DNA of 10,278 bases from Devosiaceae bacterium (GCA_021648585.1 JAKISM010000083.1:1-10278); one strand, 5' to 3'; counted from the stretch's first letter, positions 1 to 6,406 are shown. Made by a program: numbers and translations. Notes: a model not told the origin generated them from the letters alone.

Positions 1-164
1 GGCTTTCCTGAAGCTTTTGTGGCTTTTGGCCCAGAGCCAACTCCTGTATTTTGTAATTCCTCAATTATTGAATTCCATTCCCCGCACGCTTCGCATCGCC
101 CCGCCCATTGAGTGGAAACTGCAGCGCAAGATTGACAAATAAAAGAAGAGCGGTTTTTTGCCAT
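1..164 (-). CDS. radA: RadA/Sms DNA repair ATPase, N-terminal fragment (runs off left edge)
   Basis: RadA is a RecA-like ATPase that helps process recombination intermediates and drives branch migration. Only the first 54 codons are present. They encode the N-terminal C4 zinc finger: CxxC at residues 10-13 and CxxC at 24-27, with the typical W20-A-G between them and E-W-N (29-31) after the second pair. The ATPase and Lon-like domains lie beyond the window. The ATG at 164-162 begins 3 bases after the alr stop, so the gene is almost certainly the last visible member of a dnaB-alr-radA transcript; this order is usual in Rhizobiales. Only a weak ribosome binding site (AAGG, about 9 bases upstream, inside the alr end) is visible, which would suit translational coupling to alr. 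The identification rests on the zinc finger and the context. Confidence 0.9.
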   Translation of the reverse strand, partial: MAKNRSSFICQSCAAVSTQWAGRCEACGEWNSIIEELQNTGVGSGPKATKASGK

Positions 165-167
165 TTG

Positions 168-1295
168 TTAGACCTTAGAGGGTAAAATATATGATTTATT
201 ATATCGACCCTTTAGGGAGGTCAAAATTTCATAGCCAATAGTTCCTGCCAGATCAGCCTGATCATCAATAGATATGGTATTACCTAAAACTTCTACCATA
301 TCACCAGGGTTTGGCCCTAAACCATGTAGTTGAGTTACATCAACAGCGATTAAATCCATTGAAACTCGACCAATTACAGGTAATATTTTATTATTGATAA
401 GAATGCGCCCGCCATGCCTAGAAGTTGTGCCAGAAAGTGAGCGCAAGAAACCGTCAGCATATCCAAGTGCCAAAATAGCAATTTTGCTATTTCTATCAAT
501 AGTATAAGTTGCGCCATAACCAATAGTCTCACCAGCTTTTGCGTCAAAAACCTGTAAAACAGGAACTTTGAGATTAACCACTGGTTTCATGGGGTTGGGC
601 TTGCCGTTAATTGCCCGTCCACCATAAAGAGAAATCCCTGGACGAACCATTTGGAAGTGATTTGCCCGCCCGCTCATTATACCAGCCGAGTTGGCAAGAG
701 ATGCAGGAATGTTGGGGAATTGCTTTGCAATAGCCTTGAAAAAAATTAGCTGCATACGGTTTTTTTCATGTCCCAAAATATCAGCACAAGCAAGATGGCT
801 CATAATCATTTGCGGCAAAAATCCAACTTGCGAAATTTTGTCTTTTACCCAATCAACTTCATTCATTTTAATGCCAAGTCGCCCCATTCCGGTATCGAAA
901 TGAATTGCTGCTGGAAATAACTCATTATTAGCAATGCAAAATGATAGCCATTCCTCAAGCATTTGCGGTGAGTTTAATATTGGCATTATGCGCTGCTCTG
1001 CATATAATTTTGCAGAATTTGGATATAGGCCATTAAACACAAAAATATGTGCGTCCTTTAACTCAGCCCTTAAAGCAATCGCTTCACTTGGCGTTGCCAC
1101 AAAGAAAAATCTCGCCCCAGCCTGATAAAGCACGCTAGCAACAGGCAACATGCCACAACCATAGGCATCTGCTTTTACAACAGCACCCGTTAGCGAATTG
1201 GCGCTAATTGTATTTAGCGCCTGATAATTTTTAACTATGGCCCCTAAATCAATAGTTAGCTGGCCAGTTAGCCCCTTTAAGGAGTTTATTGCCAT
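168..1295 (-). CDS. alr: Alanine racemase
   Basis: This PLP-dependent cytoplasmic enzyme interconverts L- and D-alanine and supplies D-Ala for peptidoglycan cross-linking. The 375 residues match the usual family length. The N-terminal TIM barrel carries the PLP-binding motif VVKADAYGCG, with the Schiff-base lysine at K41. The DTGMGRLG segment (134-141) contains the conserved arginine R139. MVRPGISLYGG (216-226) is the PLP phosphate region. The C-terminal beta domain has GYGATY with the second catalytic base, Y260, and the substrate-site MD at 313-314. The ATG at 1295 is preceded by GGAG, which overlaps the end of dnaB, and the two genes are 6 bases apart. It could be the catabolic paralogue (dadX), but the position between dnaB and radA favours the biosynthetic alr. 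No residue expected for activity is missing. Confidence 0.96.
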   Translation of the reverse strand: MAINSLKGLTGQLTIDLGAIVKNYQALNTISANSLTGAVVKADAYGCGMLPVASVLYQAGARFFFVATPSEAIALRAELKDAHIFVFNGLYPNSAKLYAEQRIMPILNSPQMLEEWLSFCIANNELFPAAIHFDTGMGRLGIKMNEVDWVKDKISQVGFLPQMIMSHLACADILGHEKNRMQLIFFKAIAKQFPNIPASLANSAGIMSGRANHFQMVRPGISLYGGRAINGKPNPMKPVVNLKVPVLQVFDAKAGETIGYGATYTIDRNSKIAILALGYADGFLRSLSGTTSRHGGRILINNKILPVIGRVSMDLIAVDVTQLHGLGPNPGDMVEVLGNTISIDDQADLAGTIGYEILTSLKGRYNKSYILPSKV

Positions 1296-1301
1296 TAATA
1301 C

Positions 1302-2786
1302 CTACTCCATACGTTCTGGTAGATAATCTGATTTTGCTAAATTAGTAAAGCGGGTAAATTGCGCTTCAAAGCCTAATTGCACAGTGCCAGTTGGCCCGTG
1401 CCTTTGTTTTCCAATAATAATATCAGCTCTACCATGCACCGCCTCCATCTCACTTTGCCAAGTTAAATGCTCAGGTGAGCCCTCTTTTGGTTCTTTATTT
1501 TTGAGATAATATTCCTCCCGATAAACAAATAGAACAACATCAGCATCTTGTTCTATTGAGCCTGATTCTCTTAAATCGGCTAATTGCGGACGTTTATCAT
1601 CACGTGATTCTACTTGCCTTGAGAGCTGAGAAAGAGCAAGAATCGGAACATCAAGTTCTTTGGCTAATGCTTTGAGAGAAGTAGTTATTTCTGTTAATTC
1701 TTGCACACGGTTGGTATTAGAATTTTTTGAAGAACCAGAAAGAAGCTGTAAATAATCAACAATTAGAAAATCAAGCCCCTTTTGTCGTTTTAGACGGCGT
1801 GCCCGAGCAACAAGTTGCGAGATATTTAGGCCACCAGTATCATCAATAAATAGAGGGATTTGATCCATTTTATTTGATACATCAACTAATGTAGAAAACT
1901 GGCTTTCATGAATTTTACCTCGTCTTATATCAGATGAAGAAATTTGCGCTTGCTCGGCTAAAATTCTTGTTGCTAACTGTTCAGAACTCATTTCAAGTGA
2001 GAAAAACCCAACAACACCACCATCAATAGTCTTTAATTGACCATCAGCAGTTGGCTCTGCTTTATATTTTATTGCAATGTTAAATGCTATATTGGTGGCT
2101 AAGGCAGTTTTTCCCATTGCAGGACGTGCAGCCAAAATAATTAAATCAGAACGCTGCATTCCACCCATTAATCTATCTAAATCACTAAGGCCAGTTGCAG
2201 TGCCCGAGAGAGAGCCGTCACGCTGATACGCTTCATTTGCAAGATTAATAGCGTCACGTAATGCGGTGTTAAAACCCTGAAAACCGCTATTATAGCGCCC
2301 ACGTTCCGCTAAAGCATAAAGGCTCTTTTCTGCTTCTTCAATCTGAATAGATGAAGGCATATCAACATCAGGCTCATAAGCATTTTCTACAACTTCTTCA
2401 CCAATTAAAATAAGCGCCCGTCGCAAAGCAAGCTCATAAATCGAGCGAGCATAATCATAGGCGTTAATAACCGTTGTTGCTTCTGAAGCTAGGCGAGCTA
2501 AATATTGCGCCATAGTTACATCAATAATCAATTCATCTGGAAGAAAGGTTTTTGCAGTGATGGGGGAGGCGACTTTTCCTGCTCTTATTATTTTGCCGCA
2601 AACTTCATAAATTTCGCCGTGAATAGGTTCATGGAAATGAGAGCTATCCAAAAAATCAGAAACACGATGAAAAGCCTCATTATTGACCAAAATAGCACCA
2701 AGCAAAGCCTGCTCCGCCTCAACATTATTTGGAGAAACACGGTATTCTTTCTCGTCATTTTGGTGCAGGTGTGCGATTTCAGCCAT
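1302..2786 (-). CDS. dnaB: Replicative DNA helicase DnaB
   Basis: DnaB is the hexameric 5'-3' helicase that unwinds the replication fork and recruits primase. The protein has 494 residues from the chosen start. The N-terminal DnaB domain (about 18-120) includes the typical NNVEAEQALLGAIL stretch. The RecA-like C-terminal domain (about 195-485) has Walker A RPAMGKT (221-227), Walker B with IVDYLQL (342-348), the SLEM motif near 263-266, and a KQRHGPTG segment (460-467) bearing the arginine finger. The insert after Walker A, about 20 residues before the SLEM strand, is common in alphaproteobacteria. The reading frame extends upstream to a TTG at 2798, but that TTG overlaps a GGGA ribosome binding site (2796-2793) lying 6 bases before the ATG at 2786, so the ATG is the start. 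No intein is present. It is probably the first gene of dnaB-alr-radA. Confidence 0.97.
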   Translation of the reverse strand: MAEIAHLHQNDEKEYRVSPNNVEAEQALLGAILVNNEAFHRVSDFLDSSHFHEPIHGEIYEVCGKIIRAGKVASPITAKTFLPDELIIDVTMAQYLARLASEATTVINAYDYARSIYELALRRALILIGEEVVENAYEPDVDMPSSIQIEEAEKSLYALAERGRYNSGFQGFNTALRDAINLANEAYQRDGSLSGTATGLSDLDRLMGGMQRSDLIILAARPAMGKTALATNIAFNIAIKYKAEPTADGQLKTIDGGVVGFFSLEMSSEQLATRILAEQAQISSSDIRRGKIHESQFSTLVDVSNKMDQIPLFIDDTGGLNISQLVARARRLKRQKGLDFLIVDYLQLLSGSSKNSNTNRVQELTEITTSLKALAKELDVPILALSQLSRQVESRDDKRPQLADLRESGSIEQDADVVLFVYREEYYLKNKEPKEGSPEHLTWQSEMEAVHGRADIIIGKQRHGPTGTVQLGFEAQFTRFTNLAKSDYLPERME

Positions 2787-2911
2787 TATATTTCCCAAGA
2801 TAGTATTGAACTTAACCTAATCACATTTTTTGAGTTTTTTCCACATTAGTTTACATTTTAGTAATGATATTTTTTTGAGAAAAAGTTAGTGGGGATAAAT
2901 TGAATATGTTC

Positions 2912-2940
2912 AAAAAAATAGGCTGGAACAAGCCCAGCCT
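2912..2940 (-). terminator. Intrinsic terminator after rplI
   Basis: Read on the minus strand, a perfect 7-bp stem AGGCTGG/CCAGCCT with a 7-base loop is followed after two bases by a run of seven T (plus-strand A at 2912-2918). It begins 28 bases past the rplI stop. It should end the rpsF-rpsR-rplI transcript and separate it from dnaB. The rest of the rplI-dnaB gap (2787-2911) is AT-rich and must hold the dnaB promoter, but I could not pick a convincing -35/-10 pair. Confidence 0.85.
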
Positions 2941-2968
2941 AAATTAATCAGATTAAAAGAGAATCAGT

Positions 2969-3640
2969 CTATTGTTTTTCTTCTTCTAAAACCTCAGCCT
3001 CTTGGCTAGCTTCTTCAGCTGTTTCAGCTTCAACTTCGCCTGTATCCTCAGCCTCGTCTTCGCTGTTTGGTTCTAATTCATCAAGCTGTTTGTCATCTTC
3101 TTCAAAAACTTCGCCAAGATCTTGCACTTTATCGCTCTCATCATCATAAGAAACAATCAATAGATCTTCACCAGTTGCTTGGCGTTTTGCTTCATCTTCT
3201 GAGCGTGCAACATTAACTTTTACATTAATATCAACTTCTGCGTGCAATTTAAGCTCTACTTCGTGCAAACCAACTGTTTTAATGGCTAATGCAAGATCAA
3301 CTTGCGAGCGTTGCACTTCAAAACCATCTCTAACAAGTGCTTCTGAAATATCACGAGAACTAACTGAACCATAAAGCTGACCAGTTTCTGCTGCTTGGCG
3401 AATCATTATGATAGAATGACCATTTAAGCCAGTAGCAATACCTGCTGCTTGTTCTTTGCGCTCTTCATTGCGCTTTTCAATAGCTACTTTTTCAGCTTCA
3501 AAATGCTTACGATTAGCCTCTGTCGCTCTTAATGCTTTGCCTTGTGGTAGTAGGAAATTGCGTGCAAAACCGTTTTTGACTATAACTTCATCACCGAGTG
3601 AGCCATAGCGGCCGACTTTTTCAAGTAGTATAACTTTCAT
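2969..3640 (-). CDS. rplI: 50S ribosomal protein L9, with long acidic C-terminal tail
   Basis: L9 binds domain V of 23S rRNA near the L1 stalk and helps maintain reading frame. The protein has 223 residues; E. coli L9 has 149, and Rhizobiales versions are typically near 190. The N-terminal rRNA-binding domain is canonical (MKVILLEKVGRYGSLGDEV, then KNGFARNFLLPQGKA at 22-36). A long connecting helix spans about 40-75, and the C-terminal domain about 76-164 includes GQLYGSVSSRDI (87-98). Residues 166-223 form a low-complexity tail with 28 Asp/Glu in 58 positions and only three lysines, presumably disordered. The ATG at 3640 has GGAG 7 bases upstream. The gene is last in rpsF-rpsR-rplI, 93 bases after rpsR, and is followed by a strong terminator. 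Confidence 0.97.
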   Translation of the reverse strand: MKVILLEKVGRYGSLGDEVIVKNGFARNFLLPQGKALRATEANRKHFEAEKVAIEKRNEERKEQAAGIATGLNGHSIIMIRQAAETGQLYGSVSSRDISEALVRDGFEVQRSQVDLALAIKTVGLHEVELKLHAEVDINVKVNVARSEDEAKRQATGEDLLIVSYDDESDKVQDLGEVFEEDDKQLDELEPNSEDEAEDTGEVEAETAEEASQEAEVLEEEKQ

Positions 3641-3733
3641 TTTATTTCTCCATGCTGTCCCGCCATTATTGCGGTTAGGAAATGCGAAATTATTTTCAAC
3701 ACTCCAGCTAATTACCCTAAAAAGGGGATTTAA

Positions 3734-3988
3734 TTATTTAACTGCAAACGGCAATAGAGCCAAATTTCTTGCACGTTTAATTGCTTTTGCTAATTCACGC
3801 TGTTTTTTTGCAGAAACGGCGCTAATGCGACTTGGTACAATTTTACCACGCTCAGAAATATAGCGTTGTAAAAGACGCACGTCTTTATAATCAATTTTGC
3901 TAGCTTTAGCGCCAGAAAAAGGACATGTTTTGCGACGGCGCTGAAACGGACGTCTTGCTTGTTTTGCTGTAAGATTACGAATTGCCAT
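3734..3988 (-). CDS. rpsR: 30S ribosomal protein S18
   Basis: S18 is a small-subunit protein of the platform that binds 16S rRNA as a heterodimer with S6. The 84 residues are typical in length. The recognisable core runs from CPFSGAKASKIDYKDV (22-37) through LLQRYISERGKIVPSRIS to KKQRELAKAIKRARNLALLPF near the C-terminus, with a basic N-terminal extension (KQARRPFQRRRK). The gene starts 19 bases after the rpsF stop, with AAGGA 9 bases before the ATG, so it is cotranscribed with its partner S6. Confidence 0.97.
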   Translation of the reverse strand: MAIRNLTAKQARRPFQRRRKTCPFSGAKASKIDYKDVRLLQRYISERGKIVPSRISAVSAKKQRELAKAIKRARNLALLPFAVK

Positions 3989-4007
3989 ATTGTTTATTCC
4001 TTAAAAC

Positions 4008-4373
4008 TTAAAACCTGCGGGGGCCACGATTTGGACGATCAGAACGCTCTTCACGTTTTTGCATCATGATTGATGGCTCATCATCTAATTTTTCAACTGC
4101 AATAGTCATGAAGCGTAAAACATCTTCATTGATGCGCATTTGACGCTCAATTTCTGCAAGTGCTGCGTGAGGGGCATCAACATTCAAAAATGTATAATGC
4201 GCTTTGCGGTTTTTGTTTACACGATAGGCGAGGGACTTAATTCCCCAATATTCGTGCTTGGTAACTTTGCCACCATTTGCTTCTAAAATTTCAGTATATG
4301 ATTTGGTCAGTTCTTCGACCTGCGCTGCCGATATATCTTGGCGCGACATAAAAATATGTTCGTAAAGTGCCAT
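4008..4373 (-). CDS. rpsF: 30S ribosomal protein S6
   Basis: S6 is a ferredoxin-fold ribosomal protein that forms a heterodimer with S18 on the 30S platform. From the chosen start it has 121 residues. MALYEHIFMSRQDIS at the N-terminus, the KHEYWGIKSLAYRVNKNRKAHY segment (about 39-60) and the INEDVLRFMTI strand (about 82-92) are diagnostic. A basic, Arg-rich tail follows. The frame stays open for five codons upstream to a TTG at 4388, but AAAGG (4385-4381) sits 7 bases before the ATG at 4373 and acts as the ribosome binding site, so the ATG is the real start. It is first in the rpsF-rpsR-rplI operon. In other bacteria the S6:S18 dimer represses this operon through the mRNA leader; see the leader feature. 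Confidence 0.97.
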   Translation of the reverse strand: MALYEHIFMSRQDISAAQVEELTKSYTEILEANGGKVTKHEYWGIKSLAYRVNKNRKAHYTFLNVDAPHAALAEIERQMRINEDVLRFMTIAVEKLDDEPSIMMQKREERSDRPNRGPRRF

Positions 4374-4376
4374 AAA

Positions 4377-4462
4377 GACGCCTTTCAATTTGAGACCATA
4401 ATGTCTCTGGTTAAAATTCCACTCGTTTAGCGCAAAGCCTTTATGAAGCCTTATAAGGCGTC
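4377..4462 (-). promoter_or_regulatory. Candidate rpsF leader structure hiding the ribosome binding site
   Basis: On the minus strand GACGCCTT (4462-4455) is perfectly complementary over 8 bases to AAGGCGTC (4384-4377), which includes part of the rpsF ribosome binding site. The same upstream segment could instead pair locally, because GCC-TTATAA-GGC (4459-4448) is self-complementary and another AAAGGC lies at 4442-4437. A small hairpin, GAGAC/GTCTC with a 6-base loop (4407-4392), sits just before the ribosome binding site. Mutually exclusive pairings of this kind suit S6:S18 autoregulation, which is known in other bacteria. I did not find a convincing match to the published CCG-containing S6:S18 binding motif, so the role is inference. 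Confidence 0.35.
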
Positions 4463-4497
4463 AAAGAAATCTTCAAATAGTGGGGACACGGGAAGCC

Positions 4498-4521
4498 AGA
4501 TATTTGATAAATCAAAAATCT
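4498..4521. repeat. 24-bp imperfect inverted repeat (possible operator)
   Basis: Arms AGATATTTGAT and ATCAAAAATCT flank a 2-base centre. They pair at 10 of 11 positions, and the inner six (TTTGAT/ATCAAA) are perfect. The compact centre favours a dimeric DNA-binding protein over an RNA hairpin. It lies about 125 bases upstream of rpsF, where that operon's promoter could be. The AT-rich background lowers certainty. Confidence 0.35.
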
Positions 4522-4664
4522 TACTGACAAATGCCAGCCCTCCGTTCAGCCCCCAGCCAAACGAATATATGCTCAATAAGGATATTATCTAAATTTTTCA
4601 AGCAAAATATTCAATTAATTCGCTTTTTTTGATTGTGCTTTGGTCAAACTCAAAACCACATAAG

Positions 4665-4697
4665 CCTAAAATGAACCTAAAATGAACCTAAAATGAA
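4665..4697. repeat. Three perfect tandem copies of an 11-bp unit
   Basis: CCTAAAATGAA occurs three times without interruption (4665-4675, 4676-4686, 4687-4697). Read on the minus strand, 7-base units (ATTCAT-like, GGTTCAT, GGTTCAT, then the degenerate GGCTTAT) are each separated by TTTA. An 11-bp direct-repeat spacing, with 7-bp boxes and 4-bp A/T spacers, is how OmpR/PhoB-family response regulators bind. GGTTCAT shares only TCAT with the Pho-box consensus, so the regulator is not identified. The array ends 80 bases before the DUF2147 start. Confidence 0.6.
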
Positions 4698-4724
4698 TGT
4701 TAGGTTCGAATTTAATTCATTTTA
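4684..4724. repeat. Overlapping inverted repeats next to the tandem array
   Basis: GAACCTAA (4684-4691) and TTAGGTTC (4700-4707) form a perfect 8-bp inverted repeat with an 8-base spacer. TAAAATGAAT (4689-4698) and ATTCATTTTA (4715-4724) form a perfect 10-bp inverted repeat with a 16-base spacer. Both use the last copy of the 11-bp unit, so the element presents the same motif in both orientations before the DUF2147 gene. Confidence 0.55.
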
Positions 4725-4777
4725 CCTATGCGAGATATGAGCTTCAATTTTCATGTTACTATGTTTTGGAGTTCTAA

Positions 4778-5200
4778 ATGACTAAATTACTTAAACCTAT
4801 TATTACTTTCGCTCTTGCTTTTTCTCTTGCTTTTCCATTTTTACTTGCTTTTTCATGGGCAATTCCTGCTGCTCAAGCTGGTGAAAATACTCCTATTGGC
4901 AACTGGCAAACAACCAGCGGTGAATCTCGTTATGAAATTACAACCTGTAAAAGCGGCAAAGCTATTTGCGCTAAGCTGGTTTGGTTACGATCTGATGCTC
5001 GCTCAACTACAAACCTAAAACATCTAAATAAAGTAATTCTAACTGGCGCAAGACCTGTTCAGGCTAATAAATGGCGTGGATCACTAAATTATGCAGGTGA
5101 AATACTTAGCGGAAGCCTAACATTGATAAATAATAATAGATTACGTCTAAATGGATGTAAATTTATATTTTGCAAAACGATAAATTTTAAGCGCATATAG
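4778..5200 (+). CDS. Small secreted DUF2147-family protein
   Basis: This is a 140-residue protein with a clear Sec signal peptide: K3/K6 basic start, hydrophobic core about 8-29, and AQA (32-34) before a likely cleavage at 34/35, leaving about 106 mature residues in the periplasm. The mature part resembles DUF2147: IGNWQTTSGESRYEI at the start, the C-x6-C-A-K-L-V-W-L block (C57, C64), then KWRGSLNYAGEILSGSLTL (98-116), and GC-x4-C near the end (C127, C132). Four cysteines could form two disulfides. The function of the family is unknown. The start ATG has GGAG 7 bases upstream. It stands alone, preceded by an operator-like repeat array and facing the convergent helicase gene, with no terminator hairpin visible in the 50 bases between them. 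Confidence 0.8.
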   Translation: MTKLLKPIITFALAFSLAFPFLLAFSWAIPAAQAGENTPIGNWQTTSGESRYEITTCKSGKAICAKLVWLRSDARSTTNLKHLNKVILTGARPVQANKWRGSLNYAGEILSGSLTLINNNRLRLNGCKFIFCKTINFKRI

Positions 5201-5250
5201 TTTGCATTTTAGATATTGTGTATAAGAGAGGTGGAATGATTGTGTCCCTA

Positions 5251-6345
5251 CTAACTAACAATAGTAATCTTCTCAGCAGCTCTAGTTATACCAGTATAAA
5301 GCCAGCGTTGGGATTCTTCCCGAAACACATAACTTTCGTCAAATAAATAGACATTATCCCACTGGCTACCTTGCGCTTTATGCACCGTTAGACAATAGCC
5401 AAAGGTAAATTCATCATATTGTTTTCTTACAGGCCAAGACATTTTATCTTCTTCCCCCATAAAAAAATCACGATGGGTTTTAACGCTAGTTTCTACTAAT
5501 TTATTGCTACTATCATCAGATGCAAGGGTGAGGTGCAACTTGCCTTTATTTTTGACCTTTACATCTGTGACAATCCAAATTTGCCCATTGAGCAGTTTTT
5601 TACGTGGGTTATTGCGTAAACATACAACCCTATCACCAATGGTTGGCATTTGATGCGGTAGTTCAAGCAATTCACGCAATCGATTATTATAATCAAGGCG
5701 AGTTTTATTGCGCCCAACTAGCACTTGGTCGGCTTTTAATACTTCTTGTTGGTCAACATCATTTTTTGCAATAACTAGCGATTTGCCATATTCACCACGA
5801 GTAAGCCTTCGCCCTTCACGAATATCAAGCGACATGCGAATAATTGGATTATCAAAGGCTTGGCGGTGGATTTCTGTTAGCATAATATTTGGTTCTTGAT
5901 CGGTGAAATAACCAGCGCCTCTTACTGGAGGCAGTTGGAACGGATCACCAAGCACTAAAATCTTTGTGCCAAATGATAATAGATCACGTGCCAATATTTC
6001 ATCAACCATAGAAACTTCATCAATAACAATAAGATCAGCATCAACAGCATCGCTTTCTGGGTCAAGCCGAAATTGCGGCTCGCCTTCTTTGTCTGATACT
6101 AGCGTATAAATTAGCGAATGAATGGTGCTAGCACCTGTGCAGCCACGCTTTTTCATAACTAATGCCGCCTTGCCAGTAAAAGCAGCATAACGAACAGTGC
6201 CAACATCTTGTGCTAAATGGCGTGCTAAAGTTGATTTTCCAGTGCCAGCCCAGCCAAATAGACGAAAAACCTGCTCGCTATTCTTATCTTTTAGCCAAGT
6301 TGATACAGCTTTTAGCGCATCTTGTTGTTGTGGTGACCATTTCAT
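5251..6345 (-). CDS. Short RecD-like (Dda/Pif1-type, SF1B) DNA helicase
   Basis: This is a predicted ATP-dependent 5'-3' DNA helicase of 364 residues, resembling T4 Dda and the motor core of RecD2. Motifs in order: Q-like motif WSPQQQDAL (3-11), Walker A GWAGTGKST (31-39), TGKAA (58-62), Walker B VIDEVSM (107-113), GDPFQLPP (133-140), TEIHRQ (157-162), the UvrD_C_2 block TVHKAQGSQW (320-329) and YTGITRA (350-356). All ATPase motifs are intact. There is no nuclease domain and no RecD2 N-terminal extension, so this is neither RecD of RecBCD nor full RecD2. The frame continues upstream to a TTG at 6432, but homologues typically begin M-x-WSPQQ, matching the ATG at 6345. No ribosome binding site is visible at normal distance. 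The cellular role is not known from sequence; repair or replication support is likely. Confidence 0.85.
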   Translation of the reverse strand: MKWSPQQQDALKAVSTWLKDKNSEQVFRLFGWAGTGKSTLARHLAQDVGTVRYAAFTGKAALVMKKRGCTGASTIHSLIYTLVSDKEGEPQFRLDPESDAVDADLIVIDEVSMVDEILARDLLSFGTKILVLGDPFQLPPVRGAGYFTDQEPNIMLTEIHRQAFDNPIIRMSLDIREGRRLTRGEYGKSLVIAKNDVDQQEVLKADQVLVGRNKTRLDYNNRLRELLELPHQMPTIGDRVVCLRNNPRKKLLNGQIWIVTDVKVKNKGKLHLTLASDDSSNKLVETSVKTHRDFFMGEEDKMSWPVRKQYDEFTFGYCLTVHKAQGSQWDNVYLFDESYVFREESQRWLYTGITRAAEKITIVS

Positions 6346-6377
6346 TGTGACAAAATAACTTTCATATATTTTCTTTG

Positions 6378-6406
6378 TTGCTAGACTAGCATTGATTTTA
6401 TATTCT
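6378..6406 (+). promoter_or_regulatory. Candidate fabD promoter with overlapping palindrome
   Basis: TTGCTA (6378-6383), a 17-base spacer and TATTCT (6401-6406) form a plausible sigma-70 promoter about 40 bases before fabD. A perfect palindrome, TGCTAG-A-CTAGCA (6379-6391), covers the -35 element and could be an operator. The palindrome is directly visible; the promoter is a weak match and the regulator is unknown. It lies in the 101-base gap shared with the divergent helicase gene. Confidence 0.35.

Larger units (their letters stand above)
4374..4777. other. 404-base gene-free divergent regulatory region
   Basis: No plausible gene on either strand. It separates rpsF (minus) from the DUF2147 gene (plus) and must hold both promoters. 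Composition is uneven: strongly AT-rich from 4561 to 4660, with a short C-rich patch (4534-4558 on the plus strand). It contains the rpsF leader with complementary segments (4377-4462), a 24-bp imperfect inverted repeat (4498-4521) and an 11-bp tandem repeat array with inverted partners (4665-4724). I could not choose a convincing -35/-10 pair for either gene. Confidence 0.8.

Noticed and set aside
2787..2798. TTG at 2798 as the dnaB start, adding four residues
   Set aside because: The TTG overlaps the GGGA ribosome binding site of the ATG at 2786, and DnaB relatives begin at that methionine.
2505..2849. 114-codon plus-strand frame opposite dnaB
   Set aside because: It is antisense to a strongly conserved gene, with no recognisable protein and no ribosome binding site; other antisense frames over alr, fabD, fabG, acpP and fabF were dismissed for the same reason.
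4374..4388. TTG at 4388 as the rpsF start, adding five residues
   Set aside because: AAAGG inside this stretch is the ribosome binding site for the ATG at 4373, and S6 proteins begin M-A-L-Y-E-H.
4534..4558. G-rich patch on the minus strand as a possible quadruplex, with CCAGCC repeated at 4534 and 4553
   Set aside because: The G runs are uneven and do not give four runs of three, and the 6-base direct repeat is too short to mean much.
4696..4705. 10-mer AATGTTAGGT shared with 6431-6440 just before fabD
   Set aside because: A single shared AT-rich 10-mer is expected by chance in 10 kb, and it sits differently relative to the two genes.
5201..5250. Bidirectional terminator between the convergent DUF2147 and helicase genes
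   Set aside because: I could not find a stem with an adjoining T run on either strand.
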